Assembly: GCA_020636535.1 (NCBI GenBank) | Contig: JACJXT010000011.1 | Location: 1,922,001 to 1,986,000 of the forward strand | DNA from: Chitinophagales bacterium | Lineage (GTDB): Bacteria; Bacteroidota; Bacteroidia; Chitinophagales; JADIYW01 | Length of the DNA: 64,000 bases | Reading direction: 5' to 3' | Part shown: in pieces, positions 7,384 to 16,750 of the stretch | How positions within the stretch are numbered: the first letter of the stretch is position 1 | Layout of the letters: every line of letters begins with the position of its first letter | Notes under the pieces: model-generated | What the model was told of the DNA's origin: nothing | What the model saw: only the letters and a program-made list of their open reading frames with translations | Databases searched by the model: none | Translations under genes and position numbers: made by a program

Positions 7384-8511
7384 GTGCAGTTTAAAATAAT
7401 AAATACAGACCAATATTCTAATGCTCGACTTGGCGAAATTACCACCGACCATGGCACAATTACAACGCCAATCTTTATGCCTGTTGGTACACAAGCAACA
7501 GTAAAAGGCGTTCATTTTAGCGAACTGCACGATGAAATTAAAGCAGACATTATTCTTGGTAATACTTATCATTTGTATTTACGACCTGGTTTAGATATTC
7601 TAGAACAAGCTGGCGGTTTGCATCAGTTTAATTCTTGGCAAAAACCAATTTTAACAGATAGTGGTGGTTATCAAGTGTATTCTTTAAGCGATAGAAGAAA
7701 AATTACAGAACAAGGTGTTACTTTTCGTTCGCATATTGATGGTAGCAAACATTTATTTACACCAGAATATGTAATGGACATTCAACGCATTATTGGTGCA
7801 GATTTTATTATGGCTTTCGATGAATGTACACCTTATCCTTGTGATTATACATATGCGAAGAACTCTATGCATTTAACACATCGTTGGTTGAAAAGATGCA
7901 TTGAACGCTTTGACAATACCGAAGCTAAATATGGTTATGAGCAAACGCTTTTGCCAATTGTACAAGGTAGTACTTATAAAGATTTGCGAACGGCTTCTGC
8001 TAATTTTATTGCAGAACAAAATCAAAAAGCAAATGCCATTGGTGGTTTGGCTGTTGGCGAACCTGCTGAAGAAATGTATGCCATGACTGATTTAGTGAAT
8101 CAGATTTTACCTAAAGACAAGCCACGCTATTTAATGGGTGTTGGTACACCTGCTAATATTTTAGAATCGATTGCTCTTGGTGTTGATATGTTTGATTGCG
8201 TGATGCCTACTAGAAATGCTAGACATGGCTTACTGTTTACAAGTGAAGGTATTATTAATATTAAAAACAGTAAATGGAAAAATGATTTCTCTTGTATTGA
8301 TGATAAAACTTGTAGTACGAGTAGAAAACACAGTAAAGCATATTTGCGACATTTAATTATTACCAACGAGTTGCTAGGTATGCAAATTGCTAGTTTACAA
8401 AATTTGAGTCTGTACCTTTGGTTAGTAAAACAAGCACAAGAACAAATTGCGAATAACACATTTGCTACTTGGAAAAATAAAATGATTCCTAAACTAATGC
8501 AGAGATTGTAG
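7384..8511 (+). CDS. tgt: queuine/preQ1 tRNA-guanine transglycosylase
   Basis: This enzyme exchanges guanine-34 for the queuosine precursor in GUN-anticodon tRNAs. The 375-residue length and motifs fit: 'TDSGGYQVYSL' with D92 as general base, 'FDECTPYP', 'GGLAVGEP', and 'DMFDCVMPTRNARHG' with the nucleophile D271. The start is GTG at 7384 (MQFKIINTDQY...); no in-frame ATG precedes it. The zinc-binding region is unusual: where the family has Cys-x-Cys-x2-Cys and a later His, this protein has 'SCIDDKTCSTSRKHSKAYLRHL' and 'SLQNLSLY', keeping at most one or two of the four ligands. The catalytic core is otherwise complete. Confidence 0.95.
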   Translation: MQFKIINTDQYSNARLGEITTDHGTITTPIFMPVGTQATVKGVHFSELHDEIKADIILGNTYHLYLRPGLDILEQAGGLHQFNSWQKPILTDSGGYQVYSLSDRRKITEQGVTFRSHIDGSKHLFTPEYVMDIQRIIGADFIMAFDECTPYPCDYTYAKNSMHLTHRWLKRCIERFDNTEAKYGYEQTLLPIVQGSTYKDLRTASANFIAEQNQKANAIGGLAVGEPAEEMYAMTDLVNQILPKDKPRYLMGVGTPANILESIALGVDMFDCVMPTRNARHGLLFTSEGIINIKNSKWKNDFSCIDDKTCSTSRKHSKAYLRHLIITNELLGMQIASLQNLSLYLWLVKQAQEQIANNTFATWKNKMIPKLMQRL

Positions 8512-8540
8512 TTCTTTTCTTATAGTAAAATAATAAAAAA

Positions 8541-9569
8541 ATGAACACAATTACCTTAAAATCTAAAATAATATATACAAAAATAATTATTTCAATTATT
8601 TTATTCTCATTCATTCTTGCAATTAGTTCTTATATGCTTATTAGTGCATTCTTTGCGGAAAATTTTAATCTAGTATTATTTTCAATATCTATTTTATTAT
8701 TCATAATAAATATCATATTTTTTATTGAAATATATAATTCAGGCATAATTATAGTTTATAATGATTATATAGAATTCAGAAACATTTTTAATAAAATTAG
8801 AATAAAACTATTTTACACAGATATAATTAAATGGAAAGAAGAAGAAATTAAAGACAGAAGAGGAACTATTAGTTTTTTAGATCTTTCATTATATACTAGC
8901 TCTAATAAATTCCATATAGTTTCTAATCGATATAAAAATTATACCGAATTGAAAAATGAAATAACTTCAAAAATCACAGAAAATGAAGTTTTTCTAGATG
9001 AAGGTGGTATTTTATTTCAAACAAAAAAAAAGATTATAATATCAACTATAATATTGATTTATGGATTAGTTTTTTTTCTTATGGCAAGAAATGACCTAAT
9101 AAAATCAGAAAAGTATTATGATTTGTATTGTAAAACTACGGAAATAGAAGGAATCATTGCCAATACAGTAAAAATAACTAAAGGACATAAAAGTAATAGG
9201 TATATTCACTTAAAATTAGAAGAATATCCAGATATAACATTTACTTTGGCTGGTAGTGAATATCAGAAAACAAACAAAAGTTTATTTATAAAAAATGTAA
9301 AAAAAGGTGACTCTATATACTTAAAAATAACAATTAATGATTATTTAAAAAAAATAGTAAAAAATAAGGAATTAGATTTCTTAGAGAAAAGTATCAACAA
9401 TAAATTTATTAATATATATGGCATTTATGTTAAACCAAAAACTTATTTGCGAATTGATAATATAGAAATTTATCTAGTAGAACAATGTCAAAAAGATGCA
9501 TTAGGTAGTATTATTTTGGGCTTTTTAATAATGGCATTAGTGTTAGGTCTTTCAAATAATATTAGGTAG
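8541..9569 (+). CDS. membrane protein of unknown function with PH-like segment
   Basis: The 342-residue protein has two N-terminal membrane helices (about 12-33 and 40-62), a third at about 167-182 and a fourth near the C-terminus (about 322-340). Between the helices lies a beta-rich stretch ('IIVYNDYIEFRNIFNKIRIK', 'YTDIIKWKEEEI') that resembles bacterial PH-like domains found in Bacteroidetes membrane proteins. No catalytic motif is visible. It follows tgt by 29 bases on the same strand, so it may be cotranscribed, but the very AT-rich composition suggests an accessory gene. The function is unknown. Confidence 0.7.
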   Translation: MNTITLKSKIIYTKIIISIILFSFILAISSYMLISAFFAENFNLVLFSISILLFIINIIFFIEIYNSGIIIVYNDYIEFRNIFNKIRIKLFYTDIIKWKEEEIKDRRGTISFLDLSLYTSSNKFHIVSNRYKNYTELKNEITSKITENEVFLDEGGILFQTKKKIIISTIILIYGLVFFLMARNDLIKSEKYYDLYCKTTEIEGIIANTVKITKGHKSNRYIHLKLEEYPDITFTLAGSEYQKTNKSLFIKNVKKGDSIYLKITINDYLKKIVKNKELDFLEKSINNKFINIYGIYVKPKTYLRIDNIEIYLVEQCQKDALGSIILGFLIMALVLGLSNNIR

Positions 9570-9580
9570 CAAATCAATTA

Positions 9581-10132
9581 CTACTCTTCTACCACAATTT
9601 TGTCAATCCAAAAATAATCGTTTAAGCTTGGGTCGGTATTGAATTGTTGTTTGGTTCTAATATTTATTAATTCATTATAATCGTGGTCTTTAAAAAACGG
9701 ATTATTTATAAATTGGTGTATATTAATTCCTAGTATTTTTAATTGAGCTACTTTATGTGCTACTTTTATATCTTCTTGTAATTGATATTGTTCAATTAAA
9801 TAGTTGGCTATAGAATTATACATTGCAGCATAACCAATACAATTGGCTTGTTTGGTGTTGTACAATTCGTTCGGATTATTACTTACTTGCTTTGTAGTAA
9901 ACGACAGTGATTTTGTAGTAATTTCATTAGCTATTGTAGCTATTGTTTTTATATCAATTACTTTTTTATCTTTTGATTTTTCTTCAATAGCTTCTATTAA
10001 TTGTTGATTAGTTATGACTATTGTCGTTCGAGTTCCAATGGCCTTATACTTAACCAATGTTCTAAAAATAGTACCACGAAATAAAATCACTAGAACTACT
10101 ACAATTCCAACGATTTTTAAAAGTGTTCTCAT
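9581..10132 (-). CDS. membrane-anchored transglutaminase-like protein
   Basis: I choose the ATG at 10132 (MRTLLKIVGIVV...), which gives about 183 residues and avoids overlapping the upstream gene. One N-terminal membrane helix is followed by a domain with a Cys-His-Asp arrangement: 'QANCIGYAAMYNSIA', 'FFKDHDYNEL' and 'DPSLNDYFWID'. This order matches the transglutaminase-like/papain fold, in which the Cys sits at a helix start and His and Asp on adjacent strands. Such proteins in bacteria are proteases or amidases of unclear substrate. It lies 22 bases downstream of the LivJ-like lipoprotein gene and is probably in one operon with it and guaA. The longer frame starting at 10204 is possible. 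Confidence 0.65.
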   Translation of the reverse strand: MRTLLKIVGIVVVLVILFRGTIFRTLVKYKAIGTRTTIVITNQQLIEAIEEKSKDKKVIDIKTIATIANEITTKSLSFTTKQVSNNPNELYNTKQANCIGYAAMYNSIANYLIEQYQLQEDIKVAHKVAQLKILGINIHQFINNPFFKDHDYNELINIRTKQQFNTDPSLNDYFWIDKIVVEE

Positions 10133-10154
10133 TAGTTTAAAAGTAAACCAACCA

Positions 10155-11537
10155 CTAGTCTGCTTTTTCAAAAATACCATTGTTGTAATGGTAATAATGT
10201 ACAAAGCTATTATCGTAAAAGTCTATAGCGTTGTTTTCATTATATACTGGAACAAATTTAAAGTTAGATTGCAACTTTCTTGGATAAGCAAAATCTTGAT
10301 AGTCTAATAAGTTGTTATTGTGTTCTATCATATTAAATAGAAACTGCATTATATCATAACCTAAATAACTTAGTGTAGTTGGCTTTTGTACATAATCTGT
10401 TATATAATCTTGTGCAAAAATCTTAACATCATCATTTTGTAAATCGTAAGGTGCTATAGTATATAATTGATGTGAAAATGTTTTATATACAATATCTTTA
10501 TTTTTATTGATAGATGAATTGGTATAAAAGTATAATGATTTGTCTGTAATAGTACTAGCTTGTTTTAATATACTTTTTATATAGTTGACATCGTTAGAAA
10601 AGAAAAGAAAAATAGAATCGTTACTAGAAAAAGTATTTATTGGCAATACTGTTTTATTGCTAGGAATAATATTGTATTTTACTTTATTTCTCTTCAGCAG
10701 ATTATCTATCAAATTGATATTTGCATTTTTAGTATCGGTACTGTCGTATAAAACAGTAATGTTTTTTGTAGGATGTTGTTGTTTAATATTTTCAATCAAA
10801 GCAACATATTCGCCATAAATAGTTGGTGTTGCACTATAATAATATGGATTGTTGCTAGTAGTATACATAGAACTATTGTTAGAAGAAAGTACTGGTATTT
10901 TGTTTTGCTTTCCATAGTCTGCCAACAATTTAATGTTTTCGACTTTGTAAGGAGCAATAATCATATCGATATTAGGAAATGGAGCCATTTTTAATTTTTG
11001 CTGTAGTATATCCGAACTGTTTTGGTCGTCCATAAAATACAAATTGACTTGTGGTTCAAAGCTGCTCAAACTTTCTTTGGCTAGCTTAGCACCAATATAA
11101 AAATCCATAGCATCTTTAGAAGCATTAGGCAATTGTTTAGTCGTGTCGTTAGCATATTTTCCTAGTGGAATAGTATTTATAAAAAATGGTAAAAACACTA
11201 CTATTTTTGTTTTCTGACTTAAATAATCGGTTTCACTTTCATCTTCACCAACTAAAACTTCATCATCTTCTGCATCTATAGCATCATCAATATCAAATGG
11301 TTGCACATCTTTAGTTATAGAATCTATTGAAACATCGGCTACTTCGTCTGTCGATTTAATTTCATCTACTACATCATCTGTGTTATTCGTATTAATATCA
11401 ACTATTTCTGTTGATTTATTATTGGTACTTACTTTTTTAGATGCACTGCATGAAGTAGTACTCAGTAAACTTAATATTACAATCAAGTATAATTTATTCC
11501 CACTCAATTGTTGCAGGAGGTTTTGAACTAATATCAT
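10155..11537 (-). CDS. lipoprotein with periplasmic-binding-protein type 1 (LivJ-like) fold
   Basis: The 460-residue protein has a hydrophobic signal ending 'SLLSTTSC', a lipobox with Cys at about residue 30, an acidic low-complexity linker (about 45-105), then a type 1 periplasmic-binding domain. 'KIVVFLPFF', 'DAMDFYIGAKLAKESL', 'VNLYFMDDQNS', 'IDMIIAPYK' and 'KNITVLYDST' follow the alternating strand-helix order of LivJ-like receptors. In related Bacteroidetes a LysM/PBP1 lipoprotein sits next to guaA; here no LysM is seen. The ATG at 11537 lies inside guaA, overlapping its end by 44 bases. A TTG start nearer the signal peptide, just before the guaA stop, is an alternative. The ligand is unknown. 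Confidence 0.8.
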   Translation of the reverse strand: MILVQNLLQQLSGNKLYLIVILSLLSTTSCSASKKVSTNNKSTEIVDINTNNTDDVVDEIKSTDEVADVSIDSITKDVQPFDIDDAIDAEDDEVLVGEDESETDYLSQKTKIVVFLPFFINTIPLGKYANDTTKQLPNASKDAMDFYIGAKLAKESLSSFEPQVNLYFMDDQNSSDILQQKLKMAPFPNIDMIIAPYKVENIKLLADYGKQNKIPVLSSNNSSMYTTSNNPYYYSATPTIYGEYVALIENIKQQHPTKNITVLYDSTDTKNANINLIDNLLKRNKVKYNIIPSNKTVLPINTFSSNDSIFLFFSNDVNYIKSILKQASTITDKSLYFYTNSSINKNKDIVYKTFSHQLYTIAPYDLQNDDVKIFAQDYITDYVQKPTTLSYLGYDIMQFLFNMIEHNNNLLDYQDFAYPRKLQSNFKFVPVYNENNAIDFYDNSFVHYYHYNNGIFEKAD

Positions 11538-13035
11538 ATACTACTCTATTTATTCCTTTAATTTCATTAATAATTTTGTTAGATACTGTTGCCAAGAACT
11601 CGTATGGCAAATGACACCAATCTGCTGTCATTCCATCAACAGAAGTTACAGCTCTTAAAGCTACTACATTTTCATATGTTCTTTCATCGCCCATAACGCC
11701 AACAGATTGTATTGGCAAGAAAATAGTTCCTGCTTGCCAAACTTTATCATACAAATTGTGTGCCTTTAATTGTTCTATAAATATAAAATCTGCTTTTTGC
11801 AACAAATTTATCTTATTTTCTGTGATTTCACCAAGAATTCTTATCGCTAAACCTGGACCAGGAAATGGATGTCTATTTAAAATATTTTCTGGAAGAAATA
11901 AAGCTGCACCAACTCTTCTCACTTCATCTTTAAATAATCTTTTTAATGGCTCGATGATTTTTAAGTGCATTTTTTCTGGCAAACCACCTACATTATGATG
12001 TGATTTAATAGTAGCACTTGGTCCATGAACAGAAACCGATTCGATAATATCTGGATAAATAGTGCCTTGAGCCAACCATTGTACGCCATCAATTTTCGAT
12101 GCTTCTGCTTGAAATACATCTATAAATGCTTTGCCAATTGCTTTTCTTTTAGCTTCTGGTTCTGATAATCCTTTTAATGCATCATAAAAAATCTGACTAG
12201 CATCAACACCAATAATATTTAAACCTAAAGATTGATAATTTTCTAGTACCGTTTCATACTCTTGATAACGCAACAAACCATTATTTACAAATATGCAAAC
12301 CAATTGATTACCAATAGCTTTATTCAACAACAATGCAGCAACACTCGAATCAACACCACCAGACAATCCTAGTACTACTTTTTCATTGCCAACCGTTTCT
12401 TTTATTTCTTGAACCGTTTCCTCAATAAAACTATTAGGTGTCCAATCTGCAACACAAGCACAAATATCTATACAAAAGTTGCGAAGTAGTTGTTTGCCTT
12501 CTTGTGTGTGCGTTACTTCTGGATGAAATTGAATTCCGTACAAAGACAAATCGTTGTGCTTAAAAGCTGCTATTGGAATATGACTTGTTTTTGCTGTAAT
12601 TGTAAAATTTAAAGGTAATTCGATAATAGAATCGCCATGAGACATCCAAACTTGTGTATGATTGTTTATATTTTTAAATAATATATCATTTTCATCAACA
12701 ATATCTAACATTGCTCTACCATATTCTCTTTTGTTAGATTTTTCTACTGTGCCACCAAACTGATGTGCAAGTAGCTGAGCTCCGTAGCAAATGGTTAGTA
12801 TTGGAATTTGGTGTTGTTCTATAAATGTTTTTATTGGAAATGGTAATGCTTCTGCTTGTAGTACAGAAAATGGACTTCCACTTAAAATAACACCTTTTAC
12901 ATTTGGTGTAATCTCTACAGTTGAATTATAAGGATAAATCTCACAATAGATATTGAGTTCTCTAATTCTTCGTGCAATCAGTTGCGTATATTGAGAACCA
13001 AAGTCGTAGATGAGAATTTTAGAATGCATACGCAA
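11494..13035 (-). CDS. guaA: GMP synthase, glutamine-hydrolysing
   Basis: GuaA converts XMP to GMP using ATP and glutamine in cytosolic purine synthesis. The 513-residue length and domain order are standard. A class I glutamine amidotransferase domain has C83 in 'TICYGAQLLAH' and the His/Glu pair in 'FHPEVTHT' (H171, E173). The ATP pyrophosphatase P-loop is 'LSGGVDSS' (about 224-231). The C-terminal dimerisation domain includes 'RHPFPGPGLAIRI' and ends 'SSKPPATIEWE', the conserved GuaA tail. The start is MRMHSKIL at 13035, with a second Met two codons in. It is the first gene of a probable operon with the LivJ-like lipoprotein and the transglutaminase-like protein. Confidence 0.98.
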   Translation of the reverse strand: MRMHSKILIYDFGSQYTQLIARRIRELNIYCEIYPYNSTVEITPNVKGVILSGSPFSVLQAEALPFPIKTFIEQHQIPILTICYGAQLLAHQFGGTVEKSNKREYGRAMLDIVDENDILFKNINNHTQVWMSHGDSIIELPLNFTITAKTSHIPIAAFKHNDLSLYGIQFHPEVTHTQEGKQLLRNFCIDICACVADWTPNSFIEETVQEIKETVGNEKVVLGLSGGVDSSVAALLLNKAIGNQLVCIFVNNGLLRYQEYETVLENYQSLGLNIIGVDASQIFYDALKGLSEPEAKRKAIGKAFIDVFQAEASKIDGVQWLAQGTIYPDIIESVSVHGPSATIKSHHNVGGLPEKMHLKIIEPLKRLFKDEVRRVGAALFLPENILNRHPFPGPGLAIRILGEITENKINLLQKADFIFIEQLKAHNLYDKVWQAGTIFLPIQSVGVMGDERTYENVVALRAVTSVDGMTADWCHLPYEFLATVSNKIINEIKGINRVVYDISSKPPATIEWE

Positions 13036-13095
13036 AAGTACAGATTTAATTAGGAATTGTTTTTACTAAACAATGAATTTTATATTTTTATACAC

Positions 13096-13524
13096 ATGAA
13101 AATATGGCATTCTGAAAATATTAGCTTAGCAGATTTACAAGCAAGAAGTAAAAATACTATTGTAGCGTACATAGACATTGTTTATACCGAAATTGGCGAC
13201 GATTATATTAAAGCAACTATGCCTGTTGACCACAGAACACAGCAACCAATGGGTTTGTTGCATGGTGGTGCTTCGGTGGTTTTAGCAGAATCGTTAGGCA
13301 GTGTAGCTGCAAACTTGTGTTTAGACAATACCAAACAATATGCTGTTGGTTTAGATATTAACTCGAACCATTTAAAGAGTGCTACAAAAGGTTTGGTAGA
13401 AGGTATTGTAAAACCAATTCATATTGGTAGTAAGACAGCAGTTTGGGAAATTAAAATCTATGACGAAAGACAAAAAATCATCAACATCAGCAGATTAACA
13501 ACCATAGTTTTGGATAGGAAGTAG
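13096..13524 (+). CDS. hotdog-fold acyl-CoA thioesterase, PaaI/MenI-like
   Basis: Starting at the ATG at 13096 (MKIWHSENISLADL...), the protein has about 142 residues, the usual size of this family. 'PMGLLHGGASVVLAESLGS' is the hotdog active-site signature, with the HGG loop and the catalytic Glu of 'LAES'. 'VGLDINSNHLKSATKG' and 'VWEIKIYDERQKIINISRLT' are the conserved later strands. Homologues such as MenI/YdiI hydrolyse 1,4-dihydroxy-2-naphthoyl-CoA in menaquinone synthesis, but PaaI-type enzymes act on other aryl- or acyl-CoAs; no men genes are nearby. It diverges from guaA and precedes the crotonase gene by about 50 bases. Confidence 0.88.
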   Translation: MKIWHSENISLADLQARSKNTIVAYIDIVYTEIGDDYIKATMPVDHRTQQPMGLLHGGASVVLAESLGSVAANLCLDNTKQYAVGLDINSNHLKSATKGLVEGIVKPIHIGSKTAVWEIKIYDERQKIINISRLTTIVLDRK

Positions 13525-13576
13525 AAAAATTTTAACAAACTGAATATATTATGACTATACTCAAAAATAATAAAAT

Positions 13577-14401
13577 ATGTTATATAGAAAAGAAGATATT
13601 AGTAATTTTAAAGAACAGCATTTTGCTTTTTTAATTGTAGAAGAAAATGACCATGTTTTAAGTATTACGCTAAACAGACCTGAAAAAAGAAATGCCTTTC
13701 ATATGCCTTTAGCTAATGAATTGGCTTATGCTTTAGCTTATGCTCATTACAATAATGCTATTTGGTCGGTTATTATTAAAGCCAATGGCCCAACTTTTTG
13801 TGCTGGTGCAGATTTAAAAGCTTTTGCTGGTGATGCTATTGTCGAAAACAATTCTACTATTCCAATGCCAAAAGAAATGGTAAAATTAGGCGATGAATTT
13901 AATGGACTACATAAACCTTGTATTGCTCAAGTGCATGCTGATGTTTATGCTGGTGGTTTTTTAATGATTTGTGGTTGTACTCATGTTGTAGCAGCCAATA
14001 CTGCAAAATTTGGTTTACCTGAAGTAAAACGAGGCATTTGGCCAATGCAAGTAATGGCAAGTCTAGCTCCATTAATGAGTGCTAGAGATTTACTAGATCT
14101 TTGTATGTGTGCAAAAACAATTGATGCAAACGAAGCAAAAAGATTAGGCATTGTTTCTATAGTTGTTGAAGCAAATGATTTAGAACAAACAGTTCAACAC
14201 TTAGTCGATGAAATAAGGGAGCAATCGCCAACTGCAATACGATTAGGGTTACAAGCTTTTCAGGAAATGCAAAATTTAAAGCACGAAGCACAACACCCAT
14301 ATTTGCATAGTATGTTAATGAAAGTTTTGAGTAGTAAAGATGCTAAAGAAGGTTTATTAGCATTTAAAGAAAAACGAGCACCAAATTGGACTGGTGAATA
14401 G
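13577..14401 (+). CDS. enoyl-CoA hydratase/isomerase (crotonase) family protein
   Basis: The 274-residue protein is a full-length crotonase. 'LNRPEKRNAF' is the N-terminal signature, 'NGPTFCAGADLKAF' supplies one oxyanion-hole amide, and 'VYAGGFLMICGCTHVVA' plus 'FGLPEVKRGIWP' form the second conserved block. In the latter block the usual G-G-G-x-E/x-L run is 'AGGFLM', so the exact reaction (hydration, isomerisation or hydrolysis) cannot be read from sequence. It follows a thioesterase gene, which suggests joint acyl-CoA metabolism. A strong hairpin terminator lies 12 bases after the stop. Confidence 0.9.
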   Translation: MLYRKEDISNFKEQHFAFLIVEENDHVLSITLNRPEKRNAFHMPLANELAYALAYAHYNNAIWSVIIKANGPTFCAGADLKAFAGDAIVENNSTIPMPKEMVKLGDEFNGLHKPCIAQVHADVYAGGFLMICGCTHVVAANTAKFGLPEVKRGIWPMQVMASLAPLMSARDLLDLCMCAKTIDANEAKRLGIVSIVVEANDLEQTVQHLVDEIREQSPTAIRLGLQAFQEMQNLKHEAQHPYLHSMLMKVLSSKDAKEGLLAFKEKRAPNWTGE

Positions 14402-14412
14402 TGTTAAATAAA

Positions 14413-14438
14413 AAAGGTGCATTTTTCAATGCACCTTT
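14413..14438. terminator. hairpin terminator between convergent genes
   Basis: Perfect 11-bp stem aaaggtgcatt / aatgcaccttt with a tttc loop. The A-run to its left becomes a U-run on the minus strand, so it fits best as the terminator of the carbonic anhydrase transcript. It may also stop the crotonase transcript. Confidence 0.85.
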
Positions 14439-14464
14439 CAAACAAATTAAGCTTAGCATAGTTT

Positions 14465-15091
14465 TTATACTAATCTATATATTTCCATTATATTGGAAAG
14501 TATTTTATCAAAGTTGATGTTTAAGTCTATTAATTTTCCTGTATGTATATCAAAAACCCAACCATGTACTTTTAAACCTCTTTCGTTATAAGCTTTTTGT
14601 ACTTGTGCTGTTTTTATTACATTAATACACTGCTCTTCTACATTCAACTCTACTAGTCGTTTGTATCTAGCTTCTTCATCTACTATAGCATTCAATTCAT
14701 CTTTGTGAATTCTATATACATCTCTAATATTTCTCAACCACGGATTTAAAATTCCTAAGTCGTTAGATTGCATTGCTGCTTTAACACCTCCACAAAAATA
14801 ATGACCACATACTACAATATGATTTACTTTTAAATGTGCTACTGCATATTCTATCACCGACATTACATTCAAATCGGTATTAGGTACCATATTGGCAATA
14901 TTTCTATGTACAAAAACTTCACCAGGTTGTACACCCATTAAGTCTTCTGCTGTAACTCTACTATCTGCACAACCAATATATAATATTTCTGGTTGCTGTC
15001 CTTTAGATAAGTCGCTAAAATAATTTGGTTCTACTGCTAATTTTTTAGCTATCCAAATTTCATTATTTTCAAATATTCTTTCTAATTTCAT
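14465..15091 (-). CDS. beta-class carbonic anhydrase
   Basis: The enzyme interconverts CO2 and bicarbonate in the cytosol. The zinc site is visible as Cys-x-Asp-x-Arg in 'GCADSRVTAEDL' and His-x2-Cys in 'CGHYFCGGV'. 'GEVFVHRNIANMV' is another conserved beta-CA block. The 208-residue length is typical. It lies 29 bases downstream of a SulP anion transporter gene on the same strand, an arrangement found in many bacteria and thought to couple bicarbonate transport to its hydration. The ATG at 15091 is preceded by an A/T-rich leader without a strong Shine-Dalgarno, as is usual in this phylum. Confidence 0.95.
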   Translation of the reverse strand: MKLERIFENNEIWIAKKLAVEPNYFSDLSKGQQPEILYIGCADSRVTAEDLMGVQPGEVFVHRNIANMVPNTDLNVMSVIEYAVAHLKVNHIVVCGHYFCGGVKAAMQSNDLGILNPWLRNIRDVYRIHKDELNAIVDEEARYKRLVELNVEEQCINVIKTAQVQKAYNERGLKVHGWVFDIHTGKLIDLNINFDKILSNIMEIYRLV

Positions 15092-15120
15092 ATTTTTTAT
15101 TTTTATTTAATTATTTATTT

Positions 15121-16701
15121 TTAATTCTTCAGAATTTGTTGTATTATTTCTGAAGTTGGATTTTCAAATGTACCTTTTTCTGATACCAATTTAAATTTAA
15201 TATTTTTATTTTCTGCTTGAATAATAAAGTTCTCTATTATTTCTATAATATCGAAATCTAAGTAAACTGTATTTCTTACATCTAAATCTAAGCTCGTATT
15301 TTCTGGTAAGCTAAACAACTCATTCTGAATAGCTGCTTTATTTAAAAATGTAATTTCTTCTGCTAGTTTCATAGTAACATGATGACCTGTATTATCATCA
15401 CTTTCTGCTTTATGTAAAAAGTGCGAGTTTTGATAACTTTTAATAGCAATTACTACTAATCCTACAGCAAGTCCTAGACCAACACCAATGAGTAAATCGG
15501 TAAATACAATAGCTACAACCGTTACTATAAATGGTATAAATTGTTTCCAACCTAATTGATACATTTGTTTAAATAGTGCTGGTTTTGCTAGTTTATATCC
15601 TACAATTAATAAAACTGCTGCTAGTACAGATAATGGTATTTTATTTAATAATGTTGGAATTAATATTACAGAAAGTAATAATAAAAAACCATGTATAATA
15701 GCTGATAATTTTGTTTTTCCGCCAGATTGAATATTGGCAGAACTACGAACAATTACTTGTGTAATAGGTAAACCACCAATTAAACCAGAAATGACATTAC
15801 CAGAACCTTGTGCTATTAGCTCACGGTTGGTTGGTGTGATATTTCTTTCTGGATCTAATTTATCTGTTGCTTCTACACATAATAGTGTTTCTATACTTGC
15901 TACAATAGCAATTGTAAAAGCAGTTACCCAAATTTTATAATTGGTAATGACTGCAAAATTAGGCATACTAAACTGACCAAAGAAATCGGATACACTATTT
16001 GGAATTGGCACACTTACTAAATGAGACGCACCAATAGCCAAAGTTTCGTTTCCTAGTGTAGCTAAGTAAAATACTATACCTAATACTACTACAACTAATG
16101 GTCCTTGTATAAGTTTAAAGATTTTTCCTTTTTTAGATAAAACAGTATCCCAAAAAATTAAGATAAGTAAACTAATAATACCAATTAATGTTGCACCAGG
16201 ATGTACATGCTCTAGCGTATCAAATAACTCTGCAATCGTATTTCTACCATCATGTTCTATAAATTCTAAGTCCCAAGCAGATTCTTCATCGTAACCAAAA
16301 AAGTTAGGTATTTGTTTCATTATAATAATAATACCAATACCAGTAAGCATTCCTTTAATTACAGATGATGGAAAATAATAGCCGATAATACCTGCTCTTA
16401 AAATACCTAATATAATTTGAAAAACACCAGCAATAACTACTGCGAGTAAAAAGTTTTGATAACCACCTAAATCAGGAATGGCTGCAAAAACAATAGCTGC
16501 TAAACCTGCAGCTGGACCACTAACACCTAAATTAGAACCACTAATGGCTCCTACGACTACTCCACCAATTATACCTGCTATAATACCAGCGAACAATGGT
16601 GCACCACTGGCCAAAGCAATTCCTAAACATAATGGAAGTGCTACAAAAAATACGACGATACTTGCAGGAAAGTCTTGTTTAATATTTGAAAAAAGTTTCA
16701 T
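15121..16701 (-). CDS. SulP (SLC26) family anion transporter, probably bicarbonate
   Basis: The 526-residue inner-membrane protein has the SulP transport domain with many membrane helices. 'DFPASIVVFFVALPLCLGIA' (about 10-29), 'SGPAAGLAAIVFAAI' (about 60-74) and 'IASIETLLCVEATDKLDP' are family signatures. A C-terminal STAS-like domain ('LDVRNTVYLDFDIIEIIENF') follows at about 440-526. SulP proteins carry bicarbonate, sulfate or other anions. Pairing with a carbonic anhydrase makes bicarbonate or carbonate the best guess (BicA-like). The gene is first in a two-gene operon. Confidence 0.92.
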   Translation of the reverse strand: MKLFSNIKQDFPASIVVFFVALPLCLGIALASGAPLFAGIIAGIIGGVVVGAISGSNLGVSGPAAGLAAIVFAAIPDLGGYQNFLLAVVIAGVFQIILGILRAGIIGYYFPSSVIKGMLTGIGIIIIMKQIPNFFGYDEESAWDLEFIEHDGRNTIAELFDTLEHVHPGATLIGIISLLILIFWDTVLSKKGKIFKLIQGPLVVVVLGIVFYLATLGNETLAIGASHLVSVPIPNSVSDFFGQFSMPNFAVITNYKIWVTAFTIAIVASIETLLCVEATDKLDPERNITPTNRELIAQGSGNVISGLIGGLPITQVIVRSSANIQSGGKTKLSAIIHGFLLLLSVILIPTLLNKIPLSVLAAVLLIVGYKLAKPALFKQMYQLGWKQFIPFIVTVVAIVFTDLLIGVGLGLAVGLVVIAIKSYQNSHFLHKAESDDNTGHHVTMKLAEEITFLNKAAIQNELFSLPENTSLDLDVRNTVYLDFDIIEIIENFIIQAENKNIKFKLVSEKGTFENPTSEIIQQILKN

Positions 16702-16750
16702 TTAAATTTTTATTTGATTAAGATTTGATTCAATTAGAATCATTATTTAG

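Noticed and set aside
7294..7572. Minus-strand frame across the tgt start
   Set aside because: It overlaps the conserved N-terminus of tgt and has no recognisable features.
10133..10204. Longer N-terminus of the transglutaminase-like protein
   Set aside because: It overlaps the upstream lipoprotein gene by 50 bases. The internal ATG is followed directly by the membrane helix.
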